DNA from: Rouxiella silvae
GTDB taxonomy: Bacteria; Pseudomonadota; Gammaproteobacteria; Enterobacterales; Enterobacteriaceae
Length of the DNA stretch: 60,744 nucleotides
Assembly: GCF_002093625.1 (NCBI RefSeq)
Contig: NZ_MRWD01000031.1
Span: 1 to 60,744, forward strand
Reading direction: 5' to 3'
Below are positions 44,943 through 52,248 of the stretch, in pieces. Numbering within the stretch: the stretch's first letter is position 1; the number at the start of each line of letters is the position of its first letter. The notes below the pieces were generated by a model that was not told the DNA's origin, did no database searches, and worked only from the letters and a program-made list of their open reading frames with translations. The position numbers and the translations under genes are program-made.

Positions 44943-46523
44943 TTAATTAGCATTGACCCGGGCATACCACAGGCGCACGACGTTATCGGGACTCTGCTTG
45001 AGGGTCAGGTTTTTATTTTCAACCCAGACAACCGGTTCATAGTGCATCGGCATATAAGGCAAGTCGGCTTGGGCGAGGTTTATTTCCTGGCGCAGCATGT
45101 CGGTGCGTTTTTTGTCGTCAAGTTCTGGAATAGAGGCCTCAATGAGCTGGTCAACCTGCTGGTTGGAATAACGCGGAATATTAAACATCCCAAAGCCGCT
45201 ATTATCATTTGTGTGCAGCAACTGCACAGAGATACTGTAGGCATCCATAATAGGCAGGTTAGCCCAGCCTAAAACCGCAATATCCGTTTTTCCATTGTCG
45301 GTTATCTGGTTATAAACACTGTTGGTGTGCATCGTCAGAGTGGCCGTTACGCCTATTTTGGCCCAATAACTTTGGACTGCCTGACACCACTGAGGGGCGT
45401 TCATATAGGAGCCTTCCACGCAGTCAAAAGCCAGCTTGAAGCCTTTTTCATAACCCGCCTCCGCCAGCAGCGCTTTGGCTTTTACGGGGTCGTATCCCAA
45501 CTTTATTGCATTGGCCGTGTCATAACCCGGGATTTGCGGGGCGAGGTAGGTGTTGGCCACCTGCGTCATGCCGCGCATGATTTTTTGCGTGATAGCTTCA
45601 CGGTTCACCGCCATCATCAACGCTTGCCGCACGCGTAAATCTTTGAGGGGATTCTTACCCTCTACGTTGCCGGCGTTGAGGGTGTCGCGTAGGTTAAAGG
45701 TAAGGAAATCAACGCGAAGCGAGGGGCTTACTAACGTTTGAATCGTAGTGTCTTTGCGCAATCTGTCGATATCTTGCAGCGGCACACTGGTCACCAAGTC
45801 GTATTCTTTCGCCAAAATACCCGACAGGCGCGTTGCATCAGAGGTGATAGGTTTGAAGATTATTTGGTCCACGTTGCCAACCGAGTTGTCTTTATTCCAC
45901 CAGGTCGGATTCTTCTTTAATACCATTTGCGATTCCCGCTGGCGGCTCACCAACATAAACGGCCCGGTGCCGTTGGTATTATTGGTGGCATAGCCTTCGG
46001 TGCCCTGGCTCATGCTGGTCGGTTTGAGGGCGTTATGCTGCTCCATCCACTCTTTGTCCATCATCATCACGCCGCTGAGTTCGTTAAGCGCAATGCCGCT
46101 TTTTTGCTTGAGATGAATATCCACAGTGTATTGATCCACCGCCACCGCATCTTTAATCGTGGATGCGTTAGCGCGTATTCCTGAGTCCGGGTCGGTGACG
46201 CGCGCAATGGAAGCCACCACGTCGGCGGAGTCAAAAACGTCGCCGTTTTGGAATTTCACTCCCTGACGCAGATAAAAACGCAGCGTGGTGTCATTGATAA
46301 ATTCCCAACGCGTAGCCAGCGTGGGCTGAAGCTTCAAATCGTTATCGCGTTGAAGCAGGGCCTCATAAATGTGATTTTGAAAGGTCAGCGCGGTGGTGGA
46401 GGCAAAGGCATCAGGGTCAAGCGTAGGAATATCGGCGGCAACCGCCCAGCGAACTATATTCTCGGCTTCAGCGGCCTGAGTCGCCATGCAGGTCAGTAAA
46501 AGCGGCAGCACGTACTTTTTCAT
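44943..46523 (-). CDS. Opp/Dpp-family periplasmic binding protein (SBP_bac_5)
   Basis: A 526-residue cluster-C substrate-binding protein. Signal peptide MKKYVLPLLLTCMATQAAEA, then VRWAVAADIPTLDPDAFASTTALTFQNHIYEALL and the family motif RFYLRQGVKFQNGDVFDSADVVASI. ATG 46523 has AAGGA upstream and is preferred to a reading 27 codons longer. Relatives bind peptides, nickel, glutathione, opines or heme; the ligand here is unknown. First gene of a seven-gene operon ending in two amidohydrolases. A perfect ATTGCTAGCAAT lies 46-57 bp upstream of the ATG, just above a TAAAAT -10 candidate (46560-46555). Confidence 0.93.
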   Translation of the reverse strand: MKKYVLPLLLTCMATQAAEAENIVRWAVAADIPTLDPDAFASTTALTFQNHIYEALLQRDNDLKLQPTLATRWEFINDTTLRFYLRQGVKFQNGDVFDSADVVASIARVTDPDSGIRANASTIKDAVAVDQYTVDIHLKQKSGIALNELSGVMMMDKEWMEQHNALKPTSMSQGTEGYATNNTNGTGPFMLVSRQRESQMVLKKNPTWWNKDNSVGNVDQIIFKPITSDATRLSGILAKEYDLVTSVPLQDIDRLRKDTTIQTLVSPSLRVDFLTFNLRDTLNAGNVEGKNPLKDLRVRQALMMAVNREAITQKIMRGMTQVANTYLAPQIPGYDTANAIKLGYDPVKAKALLAEAGYEKGFKLAFDCVEGSYMNAPQWCQAVQSYWAKIGVTATLTMHTNSVYNQITDNGKTDIAVLGWANLPIMDAYSISVQLLHTNDNSGFGMFNIPRYSNQQVDQLIEASIPELDDKKRTDMLRQEINLAQADLPYMPMHYEPVVWVENKNLTLKQSPDNVVRLWYARVNAN

Positions 46524-46568
46524 CCGATCTTCCTTCACACAATGGTAGGGGGTGATTTTACTAGCCAC

Positions 46569-46580
46569 ATTGCTAGCAAT
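46569..46580. promoter_or_regulatory. Operator ATTGCTAGCAAT, promoter-proximal
   Basis: A perfect 12-bp palindrome 46-57 bp upstream of the binding-protein ATG. With TAAAAT (46560-46555) as -10, it would cover the spacer/-35 region of the minus-strand promoter, fitting repression. A degenerate third copy (CATTGCTAGATG) lies at 46668-46679. Confidence 0.78.
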
Positions 46581-46747
46581 TATTAAAAGCAACCATCGTG
46601 CCAAGCAAGTTGTAAAATGAAAATAATCTTCTTTTCGAGTTATTTCAAAGAGTAATCAGAGGTGAGCCATTGCTAGATGACCAGCGGTGGTGGGGGGGAA
46701 GTGGTGTTTGCGCACGTAATGGGCAACTCTGCATTGCCGTGGTGCAG

Positions 46748-46759
46748 ATTGCTAGCAAT
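46748..46759. promoter_or_regulatory. Operator ATTGCTAGCAAT, distal
   Basis: A second perfect copy of the palindrome, 179 bp from the first and about 225 bp upstream of the binding-protein gene. Distance and repetition would allow DNA looping by a GntR dimer pair (inference). It lies 4 bp from the emrE-like terminator. Confidence 0.72.
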
Positions 46760-46762
46760 GAA

Positions 46763-46802
46763 AAGCCGCCCTAAATCTTAACTTGATTTAGCCTGGCGGC
46801 TT
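46763..46802 (-). terminator. Terminator after the SMR transporter gene
   Basis: AAGCCGCC (46763-46770) pairs with GGCGGCTT (46795-46802), with an inner CTAAATC/GATTTAG stem (46771-46777/46785-46791). The minus strand then continues with T-rich TTTTCATT. Confidence 0.82.
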
Positions 46803-46838
46803 AGTTTCATTATGTTTCAACGTTATGAAGGGGAAGGG

Positions 46839-47168
46839 TTAATGTCCCGCGGTTTTCGACAGCAGATTAATCATTAATACGCCGGCGATAATCAGCACCA
46901 TACCGCCGATGGCATAGGCATCGAGCTTTTGCCCGAAGAATATAAAACCGGCGCAGGCAACCAACACAATGCCCATTCCAGCCCAAATGGCGTAGGCGAT
47001 ACCTACCGGCATTGATTTCAAAACCAACGATAACAGAATGAAAGAGATGATGTAGCCCACAACCACCGCCACGGAAGGATAGAAACGGGTAAAGCCTTCA
47101 GAAGCTTTTAAAGAGCTGGTGGCAATAACTTCAGAGATAATGGCAATAAAAAGATAAATGTAGGTCAT
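46839..47168 (-). CDS. SMR-family multidrug efflux transporter (EmrE-like)
   Basis: A 109-residue, four-helix small multidrug resistance protein close to EmrE. The membrane-embedded carboxylate is in IISEVIATSSLKASEGFTR (Glu in position 13, equivalent to Glu14 of EmrE); GIAYAIWAGMGIVLVACAGFIFFGQKLD and AGVLMINLLSKTAGH match EmrE closely. It exports cationic drugs or quaternary amines by proton antiport. It has its own terminator and an extended -10 candidate upstream, so it appears monocistronic and separate from the amidohydrolase system. Confidence 0.93.
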   Translation of the reverse strand: MTYIYLFIAIISEVIATSSLKASEGFTRFYPSVAVVVGYIISFILLSLVLKSMPVGIAYAIWAGMGIVLVACAGFIFFGQKLDAYAIGGMVLIIAGVLMINLLSKTAGH

Positions 47169-47594
47169 AGGGTCAGGCCGTAGCGGCGTTCAATCGCCTG
47201 CTCGGTGAGGTCTCCGGTTGAGTTTCAAGAAAAATCGTTATTAGAAAAGGCGAGTAGCATACCATTTCTACGCACGAAAATATTGACCCTGTACCGGTTT
47301 GTTATTTTAAAACCCACGGGGGGCATTATCAATTAATGTCTTATTAAGCCATTATCCCTAAGTGAATCGTTATATATTTAAAAATAAAATCACTTCAAGT
47401 GTCCTTATAAAAGAGGGACGGCAGCCTATTTTTAAAAACGTTAACAAAATGATGATTTTCACTGTGGCGTAGTGGATGCGTTTCCATAAGCTTTCCATTG
47501 TTTCTATTTTAATGCGTAGACGGGCATAACTGATTGATGCAAAGAGAGAGGAAACGGCACGAGTGTGACATCTGCGTGCCGTAGAGAAGGGGAG
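47169..47594. other. Non-coding region upstream of the SMR gene
   Basis: About 425 bp. An extended -10 (TGG then TATGCT, 47264-47256 on the minus strand) is a plausible SMR-gene promoter about 90 bp upstream. The remaining left part is AT-rich without ORF support. A terminator for the SDR gene occupies 47555-47581. The GC-rich segment 47170-47220 folds partially but I could not match it to a guanidine riboswitch. Confidence 0.5.
47555..47581 (-). terminator. Hairpin after the SDR gene
   Basis: CGGCACG (47555-47561) pairs with CGTGCCG (47575-47581); the minus strand then reads TTTCCTCTC. Moderate terminator, 13 bp beyond the SDR stop codon. Confidence 0.5.
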
Positions 47595-48356
47595 TTAGCG
47601 AACCGTATAACCCCCATCAACAGGCAAAGCGTGGCCAATAACAAAGCTCGATGCAGGGCTGCATAGCCACATAACGGCATCGGCAACTTCTTCTGCGCGG
47701 CCCAGACGACGCATGGGCACTTCTTTCATCAATTCGGCCATCGCTTCAGGTTGGCTTTCAAGCATGCCAGAAACCATTGGAGTCTCAATAATTCCAGGGC
47801 AGACGGCGTTAATACGGATACCTTTGTGTGCATACTCCAGACCCGCGCTTTTGGTCAGACCTACAACGCCGTGTTTAGATGCGTGATAAATACCGCGCTC
47901 GGCGATACCCACCAGCCCTCCAAGCGATGAGTTGTTGACGATGGCACCACTGCCCTGTTTGCGCATCTGGATAAGCTCAAACTTCATGCAGTTCCAGATA
48001 CCGCGCAGATTAACGTCCATCACAAAGTCGTAATCCTTGGGATCGGCGTCGGCAGTTTCAGCAACCGGGCTTTGTACACCGGCATTGTTAAAGGCGAAAT
48101 CTAGCCGGCCAAAGGTGGAAACGGTTTGTTCGATCATTGATTCAACCTGACCGATATCCGCCACGTTACACTCAATGCCGATGGCTTCATAACCTGCGGC
48201 CACCAGCTTTTCAGCCGCTTTCTTAACGGCCTCGCCATTAACGTCTGCCAACGATACACTGGCGCCCGCCTCGGCAAAGGCTTTTGCTGCGGCAAAGCCC
48301 ATTCCGGAAGCAGCACCGGTTACCAAAGCAACCTGATTTTCAAAATTTAAAGTCAT
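47595..48356 (-). CDS. Short-chain dehydrogenase (glucose-1-dehydrogenase-like SDR)
   Basis: A 253-residue classical SDR. Cofactor motif TGAASGMGFAAA (TGxxxGxG) near 14, NNAG near 90, catalytic Ser in NNSSLGG, catalytic YHASK, and the C-terminal GHALPVDGGYTV typical of the FabG-like/glucose dehydrogenase subgroup. Asp in SLADVNGEA at the end of strand 2 suggests NAD preference. AGGA precedes the ATG. A LysR gene lies upstream in the same direction. Substrate unknown. Confidence 0.88.
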   Translation of the reverse strand: MTLNFENQVALVTGAASGMGFAAAKAFAEAGASVSLADVNGEAVKKAAEKLVAAGYEAIGIECNVADIGQVESMIEQTVSTFGRLDFAFNNAGVQSPVAETADADPKDYDFVMDVNLRGIWNCMKFELIQMRKQGSGAIVNNSSLGGLVGIAERGIYHASKHGVVGLTKSAGLEYAHKGIRINAVCPGIIETPMVSGMLESQPEAMAELMKEVPMRRLGRAEEVADAVMWLCSPASSFVIGHALPVDGGYTVR

Positions 48357-48570
48357 ACTTTATTCCTGGAAATAGTTTTCACATCTTTTAAGTTTAATAA
48401 AAAATGCGTTTTAGTTTGTGATGTCATTAAGCATGTCAAAAATAACCGGCGTGAATAAAAATATTACCTTCACACCGCCAGCTTAAAGGGTCGGTATTCA
48501 TGAGTGGAATTATAAGCCCACCTCGTGAATGCCTATGGGCATATTTTTACCGCGATTTTAATAAACATAT

Positions 48571-49467
48571 TTAACGTTGATAACGCAACGCATCAATGAC
48601 AATTTTCATTGCTTTAGAGGATTGGCGACGGCTTGAATAAAAAATGTGTAAACCTTCACAATAAGGTGTCCATTCATCAAGAACCTGTGACAACTGGCCT
48701 TTTTGAATATAATCACTCACCAGATCTTCAGGTACCTGCGCTATACCAAAGCCGTCTATTGCCGCCTCTATCACCTGCATAACCGTGTTAAAGACTACCT
48801 GACCATCGACACGGGCTTTGACCTCTTTCCCGTCGTATTGGAATTCCCAGACGTAAAATCCTCCATGGCTCGGCAGGCGAAGATTTATGCAGCGATGTTT
48901 AGCCAGTTGATAAGGCGTTTCAGGGATACCCTTCGCCTTCAAATACTCAGGGGAGGCGACCGCGACAAATCTAATATCGGGACCAATACGCATGGATATC
49001 ATGCCGTTAGTCACTTGTTCTCCCAATCTGACACCTGCGTCATATCGATGAGCAACAATGTCGGTTAACCCATAGTCGTTGATCATCTCGACATTGATTT
49101 CGGGATACTCTTTGAGGATTTTAGACAGTTTTGGCCACAGAACAGTCTGAATTGAGTAGTCCGTTGCTGAAATCCTAATCGTTCCGGCGGGCTTATCCAA
49201 TGCATCGCCTATAGACGCAATTTCACTGCTTATTTCTTCAAAACGGGGTGCCAGGTTATCCAGCAGTCGCTGACCCACTTCTGTCGGTGAAACGCTGCGG
49301 GTGGTTCGGGTAAGAAGTCGTACGCCCAGACTCGCTTCAAGACCACGGATAGTATGACTCAACGCAGATTGAGAGACGCCAAGCTGCGCGGCGGCGCGAG
49401 TGAAGCTTTTTTCCCGAGCGACCGTGACGAAAGCGACATAATCATTCAGGTTATCGCGTGATTTCAT
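48571..49467 (-). CDS. LysR-family transcriptional regulator
   Basis: A 298-residue LysR protein with an N-terminal winged helix (KSFTRAAAQLGVSQSALSHTIRGLEASLGVRLLTRTTRSV) and an effector domain of the group often controlling adjacent oxidoreductases (DYSIQTVLWPKLSKI; HRYDAGVRLGEQV). ATG 49467 with GAGG at good spacing is preferred over a TTG four codons earlier. It lies between the CMD-domain gene and the SDR gene, all leftward, possibly one functional group. Confidence 0.9.
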   Translation of the reverse strand: MKSRDNLNDYVAFVTVAREKSFTRAAAQLGVSQSALSHTIRGLEASLGVRLLTRTTRSVSPTEVGQRLLDNLAPRFEEISSEIASIGDALDKPAGTIRISATDYSIQTVLWPKLSKILKEYPEINVEMINDYGLTDIVAHRYDAGVRLGEQVTNGMISMRIGPDIRFVAVASPEYLKAKGIPETPYQLAKHRCINLRLPSHGGFYVWEFQYDGKEVKARVDGQVVFNTVMQVIEAAIDGFGIAQVPEDLVSDYIQKGQLSQVLDEWTPYCEGLHIFYSSRRQSSKAMKIVIDALRYQR

Positions 49468-49540
49468 CTGTATCCTCAATCTTTCGTATAGCGTGGTAGT
49501 AAACTCTTATTATTGAAGCATAGATTAGCTTCCTAAAGGT

Positions 49541-50251
49541 TTAGGCGTTTCGCGACTCAAAGACCTGCTTGAATATTGGCAACGCTGAAAACACATTTGG
49601 CCAGCCAGCATAGAAGGCTAACTGGGTCAGCGCTTCCCCCGCCTGAGATTGAGTCAGGCCATTGTCCATGGCTTTGTTCAAATGAAACGTCACCTGGGCG
49701 ACCTGTCCGTTGGAGACCAGTGCGCTAACCGTGACCAGGCTGCGGTCGCGAGGTGCCAGGTCAGGACGCAGCCACAGGTCGTTAAATACCGCGTCGGTTG
49801 TGAACTGCACAACGCCCGGTGAGACATCGGCGAAATGGCTGCTCACGTGCTGGGCGCGCTGGTCTTCGGCTTGCTGATTAATCGGCAGGGGAACGATATT
49901 ACTTCCCGGTAACTCACTGATATTAATGCTTCTGGCATTAAATACCTGCTGAGCAGCGCGCGCAGCAGAGGTCGCATTACCCCAGCCAGAATAAAAAGCC
50001 AGATGAGTAATGATTTCTGCAATCTCGTCCGGTTTTACCCCGTTATCTAACGCCTGATTTAAGGTGTTAAGCTGTTCTTCGACCTGATGACGGGAAACTA
50101 TCGTCGCCAGTGTGATGATGCTTCTGTCGCGTGGTGACAGCGCTGTTCTGTTCCACAGATCGTTTAATAAAGTATTTTCGGTGTACATTACCAAAGAAGG
50201 CAACGTTAGCGGAGTAACCGCTGAATCGTTGTTTGCCACTGTATTATCCAC
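49541..50251 (-). CDS. Tandem carboxymuconolactone decarboxylase (CMD)-domain protein
   Basis: A 236-residue protein with two CMD/AhpD-like repeats, each built on LWxRxxLSPRDRSxxTxxxLVS-type segments: NDLWNRTALSPRDRSIITLATIVSRHQ near 30 and NDLWLRPDLAPRDRSLVTVSALVSNGQ near 158. Each is followed by EIITHLAFYSGWGNATSA / EALTQLAFYAGWPNVFSA. The CxxC of AhpD peroxidase-type members is absent, so a lactone decarboxylase-like or uncharacterised role is more likely. It starts with GTG (GAGG eight bases upstream). It lies upstream of the LysR gene. Confidence 0.85.
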   Translation of the reverse strand: MDNTVANNDSAVTPLTLPSLVMYTENTLLNDLWNRTALSPRDRSIITLATIVSRHQVEEQLNTLNQALDNGVKPDEIAEIITHLAFYSGWGNATSAARAAQQVFNARSINISELPGSNIVPLPINQQAEDQRAQHVSSHFADVSPGVVQFTTDAVFNDLWLRPDLAPRDRSLVTVSALVSNGQVAQVTFHLNKAMDNGLTQSQAGEALTQLAFYAGWPNVFSALPIFKQVFESRNA

Positions 50252-50563
50252 GATATGCGCCTCATTGATTAAGTCAGAGCTTAATTCTACCTGTCCGATT
50301 TAATAACTTTAATGCATGAATATTGAATACACTTATGTGTAAATTTCATCAATCACTAAATTTGGATTTATTGGTCTATAAATCAGCTTGTTAGCTGTAA
50401 TTGATGAATATTTCTCATCTCTTTAATCGCGATGCGCTATTAATCAATTAATCCCTGAATGCCACTATTTAAGCGTTAAATATATTAGCCAGCGAGGTTT
50501 TGATACTGATCTTTCGTGTAATCAGTTGGCTGATTTTTTCATTGAAACGTGAGAGGAATGACG
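50252..50563. other. AT-rich intergenic region
   Basis: About 310 bp between the leftward CMD gene and the rightward aldo/keto reductase fragment. It holds promoters by position; no specific operator, RNA or ORF could be supported. Confidence 0.45.
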
Positions 50564-50764
50564 ATGAATTATAAAAATCTAGGCCGCAGCGGGCTTAAGG
50601 TTTCACCTTTGTGCTTGGGTGCAATGATGTTTGGTGGTGAAACCGACCTTGAAACGTCTAGGCGTATCATAATTAAAGCGGGTGAGCAGGGAATTAACTT
50701 TATTGATACCGCTGACGTTTACCATGGCGGTAAATCTGAACATGCAGGCTGGCATAGCCGCTAG
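50564..50764 (+). pseudogene. Aldo/keto reductase, truncated
   Basis: The first 66 residues match the N-terminus of a roughly 330-residue aldo/keto reductase: MNYKNLGRSGLKVSPLCLGAMMFGG, then INFIDTADVYHGGKSE with catalytic Asp and Tyr. Directly after GGKSE the frame runs into unrelated residues and a stop; the catalytic Lys and His and about 260 residues are missing. About 180 bp of non-matching sequence follow before the HxlR gene, so this looks like a deletion rather than a simple frameshift. A good Shine-Dalgarno (GAGG) remains. Confidence 0.82.
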
Positions 50765-50945
50765 AGGTAACATTTTGATTGCCGTACTGCGGGTGAATCA
50801 GTCTGAGATTGGATGCCACGCCGTATTGATATGCCGAAGCGTTGGTTTTGGCGCACTGTCCAGACGTCGTTAAATAAGGCCGTAGCGTTTTCCATTTCCA
50901 TCGGGATAATATTTTAAAAAATAGCAGTATTTAGCAGTGCGGCCT

Positions 50946-51371
50946 TTACTCGCGCTGGTCAAATGTCGTTCTTGCCTGTTCCACCGCCTGCAAATTTTCA
51001 CTGGCCCACACCCACACGCCGCAAAAAGCAGCTCCCAAGGTCATCCCTAAGCTCGTTAATTGGTATTCAACTTTCGGTGGCACGACCGGATACACCGTTC
51101 GACTCACCAGTCCGCTGCGCTCCATCGCCCGCAGGGTCTGGGTCAGCATCTTCTGACTGATGCCGCCAACGGCTTCGGCCAAGCGACTAAATCGCAGTGT
51201 GCCGTGTTCGGCCAACGCCTCGAGGATAAGCATTGTCCACTTGTCAGCGACTCGGCCTATTAACTCGGTGACCAAATCTTTTATTCGCGGATCGATTTCG
51301 ATAGGTGGCGTTGTGTTCGCGTAGCGCTTTGCATCGGCTATCTGTTGATCGGTGAAATTAGCAATGCCCAT
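50946..51371 (-). CDS. HxlR-family transcriptional regulator
   Basis: A 141-residue winged-helix regulator of the HxlR/MarR-like type: DKWTMLILEALAEHGTLRFSRLAEAVGGISQKMLTQTLRAMERSGLVSRTVYPVVPPKVEYQLT is the whole-domain signature (described here by its start and end; recognition around GISQKMLTQTLR). ATG 51371 follows AGAGAG; a GTG three codons upstream lacks spacing. It is divergent from an SDR gene (107 bp), its likely target, as is typical for HxlR regulators. Confidence 0.88.
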   Translation of the reverse strand: MGIANFTDQQIADAKRYANTTPPIEIDPRIKDLVTELIGRVADKWTMLILEALAEHGTLRFSRLAEAVGGISQKMLTQTLRAMERSGLVSRTVYPVVPPKVEYQLTSLGMTLGAAFCGVWVWASENLQAVEQARTTFDQRE

Positions 51372-51478
51372 AATCGACACTCTCTTTTAGGTGTGTATGG
51401 CACATTTAGGTGCCTTATTTCTATTAGAGAGAATAGGCGTTACGCTGTATTTCCACAACATCCTTTGAAGGCAGCGCG

Positions 51479-52231
51479 ATGAAATTATGCACACGAACGA
51501 TTTTGATTACCGGCGGCAGCAGCGGGATCGGTTTGGAATTAGCCGGGCAGTTGATTGCAGCTGGCAATACTGTACTTATCACAGGGCGAAGTGAACAGGC
51601 ACTGCAACGCGCAAAAGGGCGCTTTCCTGAACTGCACATATTCCAAAGCGATGTCAGCAAAGCCGAGGATATTCGCAGCCTCCACGAGCAGGTAGCCGCG
51701 CATTATCCCAAGCTCGATACGTTGATTAACAATGCGGGGGTGATGAAAATTGTGCCGCTACAGGATCCGAGAACTCTAGAAGCGCTAACCCAAGAGGTCG
51801 ATATCAATTTGAAGGGGGCGATGCGTATGGTGCAGCAGTTCTTGCCTCTGCTTAAATCGCAGTCCGATGCTCTAATAGTTAACGTTTCATCCGGATTAGC
51901 GTTCGTGCCGTTTGCAGTATCGCCTGTTTACTCTGCCGCCAAAGCGGGTATGCATGCCTACACGCGCTGCCTTCGTGCTCAGCTGCTGGGTACGAAAATC
52001 AGGGTGGCAGAATTGGCCCCTCCGTTGACGGAAACGCCGCTTTTTTCTGCAGAATTTAAAGGCAAGATGAAAGGCGAGAAAGGCATGCCGGTAGACGTGC
52101 TGGTTCGCAAAGCGCTGGCCGCCATTGAGGCCGGAAAGTGCGAAATTTGTCCTGGGCAGAGTAACATTCTTAGAATCGCGAGCCGGCTTGCTCCGGGATT
52201 TATTTTCCGCCAGTTGAGCAAAGTAGTATAA
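51479..52231 (+). CDS. Short-chain dehydrogenase (DltE-like SDR)
   Basis: A 250-residue classical SDR. TGGSSGIGLELA near 11, NNAGVM near 88, catalytic Ser in VNVSSGLAFVP, catalytic YSAAK. The Arg in ITGRSE after strand 2 suggests NADP preference. The C-terminal extension resembles DltE-group oxidoreductases. It is divergent from the HxlR gene and convergent with the EmrB-like exporter. Substrate unknown; regulation by the neighbouring HxlR is inferred. Confidence 0.87.
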   Translation: MKLCTRTILITGGSSGIGLELAGQLIAAGNTVLITGRSEQALQRAKGRFPELHIFQSDVSKAEDIRSLHEQVAAHYPKLDTLINNAGVMKIVPLQDPRTLEALTQEVDINLKGAMRMVQQFLPLLKSQSDALIVNVSSGLAFVPFAVSPVYSAAKAGMHAYTRCLRAQLLGTKIRVAELAPPLTETPLFSAEFKGKMKGEKGMPVDVLVRKALAAIEAGKCEICPGQSNILRIASRLAPGFIFRQLSKVV

Positions 52232-52248
52232 ACCCCGGCCGCGAAAAA

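Noticed and set aside
47165-47227. 19-codon open frame ending in ATGA overlap with the SMR gene, as remnant of a partner SMR gene
   Set aside because: Too short, has no start codon, and its residues do not resemble an SMR C-terminus.
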